A stretch of DNA of 64,000 bases from Candidatus Blastococcus massiliensis AP3 (GCF_000582785.1 NZ_HG931175.1:881720-945719), one strand, 5' to 3'; counted from the first letter of the stretch, positions 33,256 to 42,533 are shown. The notes: generated by a model not told the origin, from the sequence alone. Numbers and translations are program-made.

Positions 33256-34484
33256 GCCGGCGTCACCCGGGTGACCCACTTGGTCTGCATCACGCCGGGG
33301 CGGTTGGGGGCGATCAGCCGGACGGGGAAGCCGTGATCGGGGTCGAGCGGCGAGCCGTTCAGCCCGGTGGCCAGCAGCGTCCGCGGGCTGCGGGCGTGCG
33401 GCGGCGCCACGGTCGAGCGCCGGTAGAGCCCGCCCTCCTGCAGCGACTCGACGACCACCTCGGTGTCCCGCGCCAGGCCGGCCTCCTCGAGCAGGTCGCC
33501 CAGCCGGACGCCGGTCCAGGTGGCGTCGGCGCTCCAGCCCTCGACGCAGGCGATCGGTAGCCGCTCGGTGCGCTGCGGGAAGGCCGCCAGGTCGTCGAGG
33601 GTCAGCTCCAGCCGGTTCGGTCCCTCGATCAGCAGCCGGTACTCCGGGCCGACGTCGGTGACGCCGGCCGCCTTCGCGGTCTGCCGGACCGGCAGGCCCT
33701 GCGGTCCGACCCCGGGCTGCCGCGGCGCGAGCAGCGACACGTCGCCCAGCGGGGAGAAGCTCTGCCCGACGGTGGTCAGGGTGACCGCACCGACGCCCAG
33801 CCCGGCGGCGACGACGAACGCCCGTCGCGGGACCCCGCCCGTCTCCGCGGCCTCGTCGACGGCGTCCTGTTCGGCGGCCTGCTCCGCGGTCAGGCCGGTG
33901 GACGCCGCCGGGGTGCCGCGGCGGGCCAGCCCCCGGCGGATCTCCGGCGCCTTCGCGCCGACGTGCACGGCCACGGCGCCGATGGCGATCCAGCCGGTCC
34001 AGTAGTGCGCCGTCGTGAAGAAGAAGCCGAAGGGATACCACTGGGCGGTGTTGATGACCCCGGTGACCAGCTGCATGGCGGTCGCCCCGACCAGGACCAG
34101 GATCGACAGCCGGCTGACCACCCGGGCGACCGACCCGGCCGGCGGCCAGGCGAACAGCGCCGGGTAGACCGTCCAGAGCTTCACCAGGAACAGCGGGATC
34201 GCCGCCAGGCCGGTGGCCACGTGCAGCCCCTGGGTGACCCGGTAGAGCCAGGAGGGCGACGCCGGCCAGACGAACCAGCCGGGCGGGTTCTGGATCAGGT
34301 GGCTGATCAGCCCGGTGACGAAGCAGACCGCGAACGCCAGGCCCAGCCAGAGGCCGACCCGCGCCGCGCGCCGCTCGGAGTGCAGCGGGCTGGGGAACGC
34401 GCCGGCGCGGAACGGGCCGCGGCGCAGCGCGTCGGGCGGCCCCGGCACGCGGGCACCGAGCAGCCGGTCGAGGGCGCTGCTCAC
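33252..34484 (-). CDS. Molybdopterin-dependent oxidoreductase with N-terminal cytochrome-b-like membrane domain (410 aa)
   Basis: Residues about 45-215 hold several membrane helices with histidines (GLISHLIQ, LHVATGL, AHYWTGW, AVHVG) suited to heme coordination as in cytochrome b561/formate-dehydrogenase gamma proteins. The C-terminal half (about 265-410) is a sulfite-oxidase-type molybdopterin domain. It has the conserved cysteine in LPIACVEGWSADATWTG, which binds molybdenum, and the end VMQTKWVTRV. So it probably transfers electrons between a substrate and quinone on the outer side. GTG 34484 overlaps the DUF2064 stop. The substrate is unknown. Confidence 0.88.
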   Translation of the reverse strand: MSSALDRLLGARVPGPPDALRRGPFRAGAFPSPLHSERRAARVGLWLGLAFAVCFVTGLISHLIQNPPGWFVWPASPSWLYRVTQGLHVATGLAAIPLFLVKLWTVYPALFAWPPAGSVARVVSRLSILVLVGATAMQLVTGVINTAQWYPFGFFFTTAHYWTGWIAIGAVAVHVGAKAPEIRRGLARRGTPAASTGLTAEQAAEQDAVDEAAETGGVPRRAFVVAAGLGVGAVTLTTVGQSFSPLGDVSLLAPRQPGVGPQGLPVRQTAKAAGVTDVGPEYRLLIEGPNRLELTLDDLAAFPQRTERLPIACVEGWSADATWTGVRLGDLLEEAGLARDTEVVVESLQEGGLYRRSTVAPPHARSPRTLLATGLNGSPLDPDHGFPVRLIAPNRPGVMQTKWVTRVTPA

Positions 34485-35149
34485 CTCCGGCTCCCGACGG
34501 CCGCGGCGACCGACGCCACCACGCGCGCGGTCCGGCTGCCCGGCGGGCACTGCGCGGCCACGGCGAGGGCGTCGGGGAAGTGGTCGATGTCGGTGAGCTC
34601 GGGCAGGTCGAGCACGACCAGACCGGTCGCCTCGAGCGCGGCCCGCGTGGTGGCCGCGGTGTCCTCGCGGGACATGGGCACGTCCGCCAGCACCGCGGCG
34701 CCCTCGGCCCGGTGCACGCCGAGCGCCCACCAGCCGCCGTCGGGAGCGGTGCCGAGCACCGCCGTTCCCGGCCCGCCGGCCTCGAGCCGCTCGGCGCAGC
34801 GGACGAGGAGCTCGGCGGTCACCTGCGGGGTGTCCATGCCGATGAGCAGGGTGGGCGCCCCGGAACCGGCCATGGCGTCGGCGAACGCGGCGGCCAGGCG
34901 GACACCCAGGTCGCCCTCGACCTGCGGGACGACGGTGAACCCCGCCAGGTCCAGCGTGCCCGGCTCGCCGTCGAGGGCCACGACCCGGCCGGCGACGGGA
35001 ACGGCGCGCACCGCGTCGAGGGTGTCTGCCACCGCGGCCGCGGCGATGCCGGCGGCCTGCTCGGGGGTGCACGGTGGGGTGAGCCGTGTCTTGCTCCGGC
35101 CGGGCACCGGCGCCTTGGTGATGACGACGACCTGGGTGGCGAGCGTCAT
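34481..35149 (-). CDS. TIGR04282/DUF2064-family glycosyltransferase-like protein (222 aa)
   Basis: The start KAPVPGRSKTRLTPP is the signature of the TIGR04282 family (DUF2064), a GT-A fold related to CofC; NCBI names it arsenosugar biosynthesis glycosyltransferase, though that role is little tested. It then carries LLIGMDTPQV, corresponding to the nucleotide/metal site, and DGGWWALG. ATG 35149 overlaps the GT2 stop. Its presence with GT2, epimerase and methyltransferase suggests assembly of an uncommon sugar derivative. Confidence 0.83.
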   Translation of the reverse strand: MTLATQVVVITKAPVPGRSKTRLTPPCTPEQAAGIAAAAVADTLDAVRAVPVAGRVVALDGEPGTLDLAGFTVVPQVEGDLGVRLAAAFADAMAGSGAPTLLIGMDTPQVTAELLVRCAERLEAGGPGTAVLGTAPDGGWWALGVHRAEGAAVLADVPMSREDTAATTRAALEATGLVVLDLPELTDIDHFPDALAVAAQCPPGSRTARVVASVAAAVGSRR

Positions 35150-35817
35150 CGCGCCAGCACTCCGCGCATGTCGCGGATCGTGCGCACCGTGCCCAGCACG
35201 GTGCCGGTGACCTTCGACTTCGACCCCTCGGTTCGCAGTGCGTAGTCGACGTCGACCTCGCGGATCCGCCAGCCGGCGTCGGCGGCGGCGGTCACCATCT
35301 CCAGCGGATACCCGAACCGCCGGTCGGTGAGTCCTAGCTCGAGCAGGGCCTCCCGGCGGGCGGCGCGCGTCGGGCCGAGGTCGTGCAGCCGCAGCCCGGT
35401 GCGCCGGCGCAGCATGCGGGCCAGCGCGACGTTGGCCACCCGCGCGTGCACCGGCCACGCACCGCGGGCCGGCCGGCGCCGGCCGAGCACGAGGTCGGCC
35501 GCGCCGGCGCGGACCGGGTCGGCGACGCGCGGCAGCTGGGCGGGGTCCATCGAGCCGTCGGCGTCGCAGAAGCAGACCAGGTCGGCGGTCGCGGCCTCCA
35601 GCCCGGCGTGCGCTGCCGCGCCGAAACCGCGCTGCGGCACGGCCACGACGGTCGCGCCGTGCTCGGCGGCGATCGCGGCCGAGCCGTCGGTCGAGCCGTT
35701 GTCCGCGACGATCGCGCGGTAGCCGGCGGGCAGTCGGGAGAGCACCCACGGCAGCGAGGCGGCCTCGTCCAGGCAGGGCAGGACGACGTCGACCGTCGGA
35801 TCTGCGGAGGTGCCCAT
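35146..35817 (-). CDS. Family 2 glycosyltransferase (223 aa)
   Basis: GT-A fold: VDVVLPCLDEAASLPWVL at the start, IVADNGSTDGS, then the D-x-D metal motif as CDADGS near 90, and a QRGFG segment. Similar to polyprenol-phosphate sugar transferases that begin glycolipid assembly, but no membrane segment is present. ATG 35817 has GGAGG just upstream. The first gene of the four-gene operon. Confidence 0.86.
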   Translation of the reverse strand: MGTSADPTVDVVLPCLDEAASLPWVLSRLPAGYRAIVADNGSTDGSAAIAAEHGATVVAVPQRGFGAAAHAGLEAATADLVCFCDADGSMDPAQLPRVADPVRAGAADLVLGRRRPARGAWPVHARVANVALARMLRRRTGLRLHDLGPTRAARREALLELGLTDRRFGYPLEMVTAAADAGWRIREVDVDYALRTEGSKSKVTGTVLGTVRTIRDMRGVLAR

Positions 35818-35893
35818 GACCTGCGTTCGTACTGGACGGCGATCCGGTTCGCCCGGTGAGCAGCCGATCGCCGCGCCACCTACTCTCCGGCTG

Positions 35894-37261
35894 GTGACGC
35901 CCGCACCGGTCGAGGTCGACCCCGAGCCGACCGCTCCCGATCGGGGGCGCACCGCCCGCGGTCTGGCCGTCGCCCTGACCGCGCTCTTCGTGCTCGTCGT
36001 GTGGCTGACCGGCCGGGAGATCACCCGCGGCGGCGGGAACCTGCACCTGCGCGACGGCTATGTCGTCGTCGGTCCCTTCGACGTCGTGCTGTCGCCCCGT
36101 GTGCTCCTCGCCGTCGCGGTGGCGGCCGCGATCGTGCTGTGGGGTCCCGCGCTCGCCCGCCGTCTCCGTTGGCGGACGCTGCTCGCGGCGAGCACCGTCG
36201 GGGCCGCCGCCTGGGCGGTGGCACTGGCGGTGAGCAGCGGCTGGGGCCGGCTGGCCGAGCCCATGGCCAGCGAGCACGAGTACGTCGTCGAGGTCGACCG
36301 GGTGCAGGACCTCTCGACGTTCCTCTCCACGTTCATCGACTCGGTGCCGGTCGGATCGCCCGGCCAGTGGGCGACGCACGTGTCCGGGCATCCTCCGGGC
36401 GCGCTGCTGGCGTTCGTCCTGCTGGACCGGATCGGGCTCGGCGGGCCGGGCTGGGCGGCGGTCCTCTGCATCGCCGGGGGTGCGCTCGCCGTGCCGGCCG
36501 TGCTGGTCGCCGTGCGCGTGCTGGCCGACGAGACCGCCGCCCGCACGGTGGCACCGTTCGCCGTCCTCGTGCCGGCAGCGGTCTGGATCGCCACGAGCGC
36601 CGACGCGTTCTTCGCCGGGGTGACCGCGTGGGGGGTGACGCTCCTGGCGCTGGCCGCCGCACGGGCGCCGTCCCGGACCGGGTACGCGCAGGCGCTCGCC
36701 GGCGGGGTGCTGCTGGGACTGAGCCTGTACCTGTCGTTCGGGCTGACCGCCGCGGGGCTGCTCGCGCTCACCGTCGTGCTGCTCCAGCGAGCGCGGCTGG
36801 GATGGCCGGGAGTGGTGCGCGTGCTGACCGTGGCCGCCGTCGGGGTCCTGGTGGTGGCCGCGCTGTTCACCCTGGGCGGCTACTGGTGGTTCGAGGGCAT
36901 CGGCGTGGTCGCCGAGCGGGTGCGCGACGGCGCCGCCTACGACGACCGTGCCGCGCAGTCCACCTGGTTCCTGGCCGGGAACCTCGCCGCGGGGGCGATC
37001 GCAGCCGGGCCCGCGGTGGTCGCCGGGCTTGTCGGCATCCGCGGTCGGCTGATGTGGCTGCCGCTGGCGTCCCTCGCCGGCATGCTGGTCAGCAACTTCT
37101 CCGGGCTGGTCCTCGGCGAGGCCGAGCGGATCTGGCTGCCCTTCGTCGTCTGGCTGCTGCCGGCGACCGCCTCGCTGCCGGCGCGCTCGCACCGGTTCTG
37201 GCTCACCCTGTCGGCGCTGCTGGCGATCGCGGTGGAGGTGACCGTCCGCACCCCCTGGTGA
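35894..37261 (+). CDS. Polytopic membrane protein, probable GT-C type glycosyltransferase (455 aa)
   Basis: About ten membrane segments. Catalytic-looking residues sit outside the membrane, such as SEHEYVVEVD and HVSGHPPGA near 140-170, as in polyprenol-sugar-using GT-C enzymes. GTG 35894 is chosen: TACTCT ends 7 bp upstream, a leaderless promoter. An upstream ATG at 35810 would overlap the divergent GT2 start. Convergent with the epimerase, with a hairpin between. Confidence 0.72.
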   Translation: MTPAPVEVDPEPTAPDRGRTARGLAVALTALFVLVVWLTGREITRGGGNLHLRDGYVVVGPFDVVLSPRVLLAVAVAAAIVLWGPALARRLRWRTLLAASTVGAAAWAVALAVSSGWGRLAEPMASEHEYVVEVDRVQDLSTFLSTFIDSVPVGSPGQWATHVSGHPPGALLAFVLLDRIGLGGPGWAAVLCIAGGALAVPAVLVAVRVLADETAARTVAPFAVLVPAAVWIATSADAFFAGVTAWGVTLLALAAARAPSRTGYAQALAGGVLLGLSLYLSFGLTAAGLLALTVVLLQRARLGWPGVVRVLTVAAVGVLVVAALFTLGGYWWFEGIGVVAERVRDGAAYDDRAAQSTWFLAGNLAAGAIAAGPAVVAGLVGIRGRLMWLPLASLAGMLVSNFSGLVLGEAERIWLPFVVWLLPATASLPARSHRFWLTLSALLAIAVEVTVRTPW

Positions 37262-37270
37262 CGTTCCCCG

Positions 37271-37294
37271 GGGACTTTCGGCGCCGAAAGTCCC
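37271..37294. terminator. 24-bp palindromic bidirectional terminator
   Basis: GGGACTTTCGGC (37271-37282) is exactly complementary to GCCGAAAGTCCC (37283-37294). It lies between the convergent glycosyltransferase and epimerase genes. Confidence 0.7.
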
Positions 37295-38350
37295 TCAGGG
37301 GGCCGGGCGCAGCGGGTCGGTGGCGAAGGCGCGCATGCCGTCGGCGAAGGTGACCTGCGCGCGGAACCCCAGTTCGTCCGCGGCCCGCGCCGGGCTGGCG
37401 ACGACGTGCCGCACGTCGCCGATCCGGTACTCACCGGTGACCTGCGGACCGGGACCGCCGAAGGCGTCGGCCAGCGCCCGGGCCATGTCGCCGACGGTGT
37501 GCGGCTGCCCCGAGGCGACGTTGTAGGCACGCAGTGCGCCGTCCGGCGGCTCCGCGGTCAGGGCGCAGAGGTTGGCCCGGGCCACGTCGGTGACGTGCAC
37601 GAAGTCGCGCTGCTGGCCGCCGTCCTCGAAGACGCACGGGGCGCGGCCGGCCTCCAGCGCGCTGCGGAAGATCGCCGCCACACCGGAGTAGGGGGTGTCC
37701 CGCGGCATGCGCGGGCCGTAGACGTTGTGGTACCTGAGGGCGACCGCGCCGCCCCCGGTCGACGACGCCCAGGCAGCGGCCAGGTGCTCCTGGTCCAGCT
37801 TGGTGGCGGCATAGGTGTTGCGCGGGTCGGGCGGGGTCTCCTCGGTGACCGGCCCCCAGGCGAGCTGCCGGCCGCAGCGCGGGCACGGGGGCTCGAACCG
37901 GCCGGCGTCGAGGTCCTCCCGGCGCCGGGCGGCAGCGGGCACGGCGCCGTCGACCGGGCACTCGTAGCGGCCCTCGCCGTAGACGACCATCGACCCGGCC
38001 AGCACCAGGCGGCCGATGTCGGCGCGGGCCATGCCGGCCAGCAGCACCGCCGTCCCCAGCACGTTGATGCCGGCGTACTCGGGCATGTCCTGGACGTCGA
38101 CGCCGAGACCCACCATGGCGGCCTGGTGGCAGACCGCGTCGACGCCGCCCAGCGCCCGGTCGACCGTCGCGGGGTCGCGGACGTCGCCGTGCAGGAACTC
38201 CACGCCGTCGGGCAGCTCCGGTACGACGCCGGCCGGGTGGACGGCGGGCAGCAGCGCGTCGAGGACCCGGACCTCGTGGCCGTCGGCGACGAACGCGTCG
38301 ACGACGTGCGACCCGATGAACCCGGCGCCGCCGGTGACCAGGACCCGCAC
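37295..38350 (-). CDS. NAD-dependent epimerase/dehydratase with inserted CPxC zinc knuckle (351 aa)
   Basis: Extended SDR that changes nucleotide sugars: NAD-binding T-G-G-A-G-F-I-G at 7-14, the Y-x-x-x-K step as NTYAATK near 190, ALRYHNVYGPRMP and a C-terminal substrate region. Unusually, residues near 165-180 read FEPPCPRCGRQLAW, a C-P-x-C zinc-ribbon half just before the active site. GTG 38350 lies two bases after the stop of the methyltransferase gene. A role in making a sugar donor for the nearby glycosyltransferases is inferred. Confidence 0.87.
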   Translation of the reverse strand: MRVLVTGGAGFIGSHVVDAFVADGHEVRVLDALLPAVHPAGVVPELPDGVEFLHGDVRDPATVDRALGGVDAVCHQAAMVGLGVDVQDMPEYAGINVLGTAVLLAGMARADIGRLVLAGSMVVYGEGRYECPVDGAVPAAARRREDLDAGRFEPPCPRCGRQLAWGPVTEETPPDPRNTYAATKLDQEHLAAAWASSTGGGAVALRYHNVYGPRMPRDTPYSGVAAIFRSALEAGRAPCVFEDGGQQRDFVHVTDVARANLCALTAEPPDGALRAYNVASGQPHTVGDMARALADAFGGPGPQVTGEYRIGDVRHVVASPARAADELGFRAQVTFADGMRAFATDPLRPAP

Positions 38351-38352
38351 GG

Positions 38353-39177
38353 TCAGGACGCCAGCTCGAGCCGGGCGTCCACGGACGGGTCGTCGCCCAG
38401 GGGCACGAGGCTGGCGAAACAGCGCCCGCCGCGCTCCCAGGTGGCCTGCACCCTGAGCCCGGCGGCCCGCGCCGGCTCCGCGACGGCGTCGATGCCGACG
38501 TGCGCCCAGGGGAACCAGGTGCCGCGCTGGGTCCCGCGCTCGAGCCGCACCCGGCCGGCTCGGATGCCGGTGCCGGGCGGGTCGAGCTCGGCGAGGACCC
38601 GGCCCGTCACCGCGACGAGCTCGCGGCACCGGGTGAGCAGGGCGACCGGGTCGCCGCCGATGCCGATGTTGCCGTCGGCCAGCAGCACGGTGTCCCAGCT
38701 GCCCTCGGCGGGCACCGGGTCGAAGATCGAGCGCCGCACCGCGGTGGCACCCAGGTCGCGGGCGATCGTGACCGCGGCCCGCGACGTGTCGACGCCGAGA
38801 GCCATCCGGCCCTGGCCGGCGAGCTCCGCGACCAGCCGGCCGGGCCCGCAGCCGGCGTCGAGGACCGTGCCGCCGGCCCGGGCGAGCAGGTCGCGGTCGG
38901 TCTCGTCGGCCCCGTCGCACCACCGGCCCAGCTCCGAGGCGAGGGAGCGGCGCGGCCCGTGCTCGTAGCGGGCGAACCACTGCCGCCGCTCCCCCGGTTC
39001 CCCGACCGAGCGCAGCGCCGTCCCGTACAGGTCGAGGGTCTGAGGCCCGACGGTCGCCAGACCCATCGGCCGGCGCCCGGCGTCACGGGACGGGGGGGCG
39101 TCGTCGCGTCGGTCTCGGCTCACGTCGTGCGTTCGCGCGGGGGCGACCGATCGGTTCATCCGTTGCTCGCCACGCAT
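38353..39177 (-). CDS. SAM-dependent methyltransferase, class I (274 aa)
   Basis: Rossmann methyltransferase with V-L-D-A-G-C-G-P-G-R-L near 105 (SAM motif I) and acidic residue in LGVDTS (motif II). ATG 39177 has AGGAG upstream; the N-terminal 30 residues are basic and poorly conserved, so an ATG nearer to MGLATVG is also possible. Co-transcribed with the epimerase. The substrate is unknown, perhaps a sugar or lipid carrier. Confidence 0.82.
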   Translation of the reverse strand: MRGEQRMNRSVAPARTHDVSRDRRDDAPPSRDAGRRPMGLATVGPQTLDLYGTALRSVGEPGERRQWFARYEHGPRRSLASELGRWCDGADETDRDLLARAGGTVLDAGCGPGRLVAELAGQGRMALGVDTSRAAVTIARDLGATAVRRSIFDPVPAEGSWDTVLLADGNIGIGGDPVALLTRCRELVAVTGRVLAELDPPGTGIRAGRVRLERGTQRGTWFPWAHVGIDAVAEPARAAGLRVQATWERGGRCFASLVPLGDDPSVDARLELAS

Positions 39178-39324
39178 GCAGAGCTCCTGTCGTCGGCAGA
39201 TCAGGTGGGGATGCCCGTCCCCGGGTCTCGGCAACCGCCGGAAGAAAAATCGGTCGAGCGCAATCCAATCGAGCACTCCGGGCCGAAGACCTCGTGACAT
39301 CGACCTTCGACACAAGGAGATCCC

Positions 39325-40020
39325 GTGAAGTCGTTCCGCTCCCCCACCAAGCTCCTCGTCGCCGGCGTCGCCCTCAGCGCCGCTCTGGGCCTCAGCGCCT
39401 GCGGCAGCGACGACGCCGCCGCCGACGAGGGCACCTCGTCGAGCTCGTCCTCGAGTGCGCAGTTCGCCCGCCCCGAGCCCGTCGCCTCGCTGCCGGCCAT
39501 CTCCGCCGGCGGGGACACCGCCGTCGCCCTCGACCAGGGCTTCGTCGACGCCCTGGGCACGCTGGGCCTGACGCCCGGCACCGTCGGTGACGCGACGCTG
39601 GAGGAGGGCTCGGTCATCTTCCCGATCACCGGCGGCACCGTGACGCTGTTCGACAAGGACAGCGGCTACCGCCCCTACGTGCAGGGCACCCTGCTGCACC
39701 AGAACAGCGGCCTGAGCCTGACCGCCGGCGGCACCACGGTCGAGCTGACCAACTTCACCGTCGACCCGGGCACCCCGTCGCGCCTGTTCGGTGACGTCGC
39801 CGTCAACGGCGAGCAGGCCGCCGCCAGCGCGCCGCTGTTCGACCTGGACGGCAGCACGCTGAACCCGCCGGCCATGGAGTCCGGCAACGCCGTGCTCCAG
39901 GGCACCGAGGTGCTGCTCAGCGCCGAGGCCGCCGAGCTGCTGAACCAGACCTTCCAGACCGACGCCCTCGCCGGTGGCTTCCTGATCGGCACCGCGACCA
40001 TCACGGTCCCGACCAGCTGA
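39325..40020 (+). CDS. Secreted lipoprotein of unknown function (231 aa)
   Basis: Signal peptide with lipobox L-S-A-C, lipid at C26, then a Ser-rich linker (SSSSSSSS). The rest is rich in beta strands (EEGSVIFPITGGTVTLFD, GTTVELTNFTVDPG). The pattern of paired beta segments resembles HtaA-like extracellular domains, but I cannot assign the family. Divergent from the methyltransferase. A strong hairpin follows. Confidence 0.75.
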   Translation: MKSFRSPTKLLVAGVALSAALGLSACGSDDAAADEGTSSSSSSSAQFARPEPVASLPAISAGGDTAVALDQGFVDALGTLGLTPGTVGDATLEEGSVIFPITGGTVTLFDKDSGYRPYVQGTLLHQNSGLSLTAGGTTVELTNFTVDPGTPSRLFGDVAVNGEQAAASAPLFDLDGSTLNPPAMESGNAVLQGTEVLLSAEAAELLNQTFQTDALAGGFLIGTATITVPTS

Positions 40021-40047
40021 TCGCGTAGTCCGCGAGCATTCGCACAC

Positions 40048-40077
40048 GAGGGGTGGAGCCGGCTGGCTCCACCCCTC
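40048..40077. terminator. Bidirectional terminator, 13-bp stem with GGCT loop
   Basis: GAGGGGTGGAGCC (40048-40060) pairs with GGCTCCACCCCTC (40065-40077). It lies between the convergent lipoprotein and amidohydrolase genes. Confidence 0.8.
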
Positions 40078-40098
40078 CTGTGCGTCCTGGGGACGACG

Positions 40099-41352
40099 TC
40101 AGCCGCGGCCCTCGACCGGCAGCCAGGTGCGCGCCGCGGAGGCCAGGGCCGCGACCCCGGTGCTCAGCGTGGGCTCGATGACGGGCGCGAACTGGGCCGA
40201 GTGGTTGGACGGCAGCTCCCGGACGACGCGCTGCAGACCCTCGCGGTCGGTCACCCCGGCGAACGCCGCGGGATCGGCGCCACCGAGCAGCCAGTAGACC
40301 AGCGGCACACCGGCCGCGGTGGCGAGCAGGCCGACGTCCTCGCTGCCGGTGACCTGACCGGGGTCGACGGTGAGCCCCGGGCCGAGGTCGCGGTCGAAGC
40401 CGGCCTGGGTACGAGCGCAGGCGTCGGGGTCGTTCACCAGGACCGGGAAGGACTCCTTGAGGTTCACCTCGGGGTCCTCCGGCGCGCCGGAGGCGGCAGC
40501 CTCGGCCCGCACGATCCGCTCGATGGAGGTCATCAGCCGGGTCCGCACCTCGGGCTCGTACGACCGCAGGCTCACCCGCAGCTCGGCCCGCTCCGGGATG
40601 ACGTTGCCGGCGTTGCCGGCGTGCAGCGCGCCGACGGTGACGACGGCGGACTCGCCCCCTGCGACCTCGCGGGAGACGACGGTCTGCAGCCGCATGACGG
40701 TCGCGGCGGCCATGACGACCGGGTCGACCGTGGTCTCCGGTCGCGAGCCGTGCCCACCGCGGCCGTGCAGCACGATGTGCAGCATGTCGGCGCCGGCGAA
40801 CGCCGGTCCCTTCCGCAGGCCCAGGAGGCCCGCGGGCAGCGGGCCGACGTGCTGGCCGAGCACCACGTCGGGGCGGCCGAAGCGGTCGAAGATGCCGTCG
40901 TCGATCATCGACTGCGCGCCGCCGCCCACCTCCTCGGCCGGCTGGAAGACCAGCTGCACCGTCCCGCTCCAGGTGTCCCGCTCGGCGGCCAGCGTCGCGG
41001 CCGCGCCGAGGAGACAGGTGACGTGCACGTCGTGCCCGCAGGCGTGCATGACCGGGGTTTCGGAGCCGTCGGCCGCCGTGCCCTTCGCCGTGCTGGCGTA
41101 GGGCAGGCCGGTCTCCTCCTGCACGGGCAGCGCGTCCATGTCGGCGCGCAGCAGCGCCGTCGGGCCGGCTCCGTTGCGCAGGATGCCCACGACGCCGGTG
41201 CGCCCGACCCCGGTGGTCACCTCGTAGCCCAGCGCCTGCAGCTTCTCGGCGACGATGCCCGCCGTGCGGTGCTCGGCGAACGCCAGTTCCGGGTGTGCGT
41301 GCAGGTCCCGGTAGATGTTCTCCAGGTCTGCGAGGACGTCGGCAGGGCTCAC
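40099..41352 (-). CDS. M20D-family amidohydrolase (417 aa)
   Basis: Zinc-dependent aminoacylase/carboxypeptidase-like enzyme that removes acyl groups from N-acyl amino acids. Metal ligands seen: H-A-C-G-H-D-V-H near 98, F-Q-P-A-E-E near 135, QHVGPL near 165 and GSEDVG near 345. GTG 41352 was chosen for GAAGGAG upstream; an in-frame GTG/ATG reading to 41412 adds 20 unconserved residues. Cytosolic; the substrate is unknown. Confidence 0.88.
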   Translation of the reverse strand: MSPADVLADLENIYRDLHAHPELAFAEHRTAGIVAEKLQALGYEVTTGVGRTGVVGILRNGAGPTALLRADMDALPVQEETGLPYASTAKGTAADGSETPVMHACGHDVHVTCLLGAAATLAAERDTWSGTVQLVFQPAEEVGGGAQSMIDDGIFDRFGRPDVVLGQHVGPLPAGLLGLRKGPAFAGADMLHIVLHGRGGHGSRPETTVDPVVMAAATVMRLQTVVSREVAGGESAVVTVGALHAGNAGNVIPERAELRVSLRSYEPEVRTRLMTSIERIVRAEAAASGAPEDPEVNLKESFPVLVNDPDACARTQAGFDRDLGPGLTVDPGQVTGSEDVGLLATAAGVPLVYWLLGGADPAAFAGVTDREGLQRVVRELPSNHSAQFAPVIEPTLSTGVAALASAARTWLPVEGRG

Positions 41353-41421
41353 GTCGTCGGCTCCTTCGGGTGGTCTGCGGGAGGCGACCGTATCCCGGTC
41401 CGTGCGCGTCACCGCCGCCGA

Positions 41422-42513
41422 TCAGCCCCGGACGTCGGCGACGTCCTTCCCGGCGAGGACGCCGGCGATCCAGTCGACGAGCCGGATGCCGTCCACCTCG
41501 GTGTCGTACAGCTCGTCGTCGGACGTGCTCACGTGCTTGTCGCCGGGCCCCAGCCACCAGGCCAGGTCGACGCCGGCGGCCTCGATGAGCTCGTTGTTGC
41601 GCCCGATGAGCTCGGAGAGCGGGGTGTTCTGCTGGCCGATGCGGTCGGAGAAGTCCCGCTGCACCTCGTCGTCGGCGGTGTTGATGGAGGCCAGCCGGAT
41701 GCCGGGCACGTGCTCGCTGGTCTGGATGAACAGCCCCGGCAGCGACCAGGCGCTGAGCGGGTCACCGGCGGCCTCGGGCCAGGCCGGCAGCTGGTCGAAG
41801 ATCCCCCAGAGGCCACCGATCGCCGAGGTGATGACCTCGTCGGCGGGGTAGGCGCCCGACGCGTCGGCGAGCACGGTCACCTGGGCCTCGGGGAGCAGGT
41901 CGTGGGCGAGGCCGCCGTAGAGCGGCGCGGCGGCCGAGCCGGCGCTCTGCCCGAGGACGACGACCTCCTCGGCGCCGGGGAACTCCGCGGCCAGCGTCTC
42001 GAGCGCCGCGGTCGCGTTGAGCCGGCCCTTGTGCTCGACGACGACGTCGCCGTAGTCGTGCGTGGCGGTGCCCAGGTGCAGGTCGCCGGTGCAGTACGGC
42101 ACGTAGACGACGCTGGCGCCGGCGAGCGGGTTCTCGGGGTTGTCCAGGTCGAGCAGGCCCTCGTCCGCCGCGTTGCGCCCGTACGCCGGCCGGTCGGGGA
42201 GGCGGCCCTCGAGGTCGGTGGTGTAAATCGCCTCCTCGCCCGGGGCGCAGGTCTCGGCGCTGAAGCAGGCACCGCCACCCTCGAGGAAGAGGACCACCCG
42301 GTCGGCGTCGCCGCGGTGCAGCCAGTAGTGGAACTCCGATCCGTCACTGCACTGGCAGTCCTCGGGCGCCTGGACCTTCTCCCAGCTGATCTCCTGGGTG
42401 GCACGGGTCCCCGCGGCCGACGTCGGCCCGTCGTCGGACGACTCGCCGGAGCAGGCGGCCAGGCCGGACACGGTGAGGACGGCGACGAGGGACGGCAGCA
42501 CGCGACGGAACAT
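41422..42513 (-). CDS. Pectinacetylesterase-family lipoprotein (363 aa)
   Basis: Signal peptide with lipobox L-A-A-C (C21), so anchored on the outer membrane face. The fold follows the pectin acetylesterase/VtpJ group: LFLEGGGACFS with the oxyanion turn near 75, paired cysteines (CQC near 53 and CFSAETC), YVPYCTGD, nucleophile elbow G-Q-S-A-G-S near 195, and a histidine in KHVSTSDDE near 327. Likely removes acetyl groups from a polymer; substrate unknown in bacteria. Confidence 0.84.
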   Translation of the reverse strand: MFRRVLPSLVAVLTVSGLAACSGESSDDGPTSAAGTRATQEISWEKVQAPEDCQCSDGSEFHYWLHRGDADRVVLFLEGGGACFSAETCAPGEEAIYTTDLEGRLPDRPAYGRNAADEGLLDLDNPENPLAGASVVYVPYCTGDLHLGTATHDYGDVVVEHKGRLNATAALETLAAEFPGAEEVVVLGQSAGSAAAPLYGGLAHDLLPEAQVTVLADASGAYPADEVITSAIGGLWGIFDQLPAWPEAAGDPLSAWSLPGLFIQTSEHVPGIRLASINTADDEVQRDFSDRIGQQNTPLSELIGRNNELIEAAGVDLAWWLGPGDKHVSTSDDELYDTEVDGIRLVDWIAGVLAGKDVADVRG

Positions 42514-42533
42514 GATCGGATCGTAAGGCGCGA

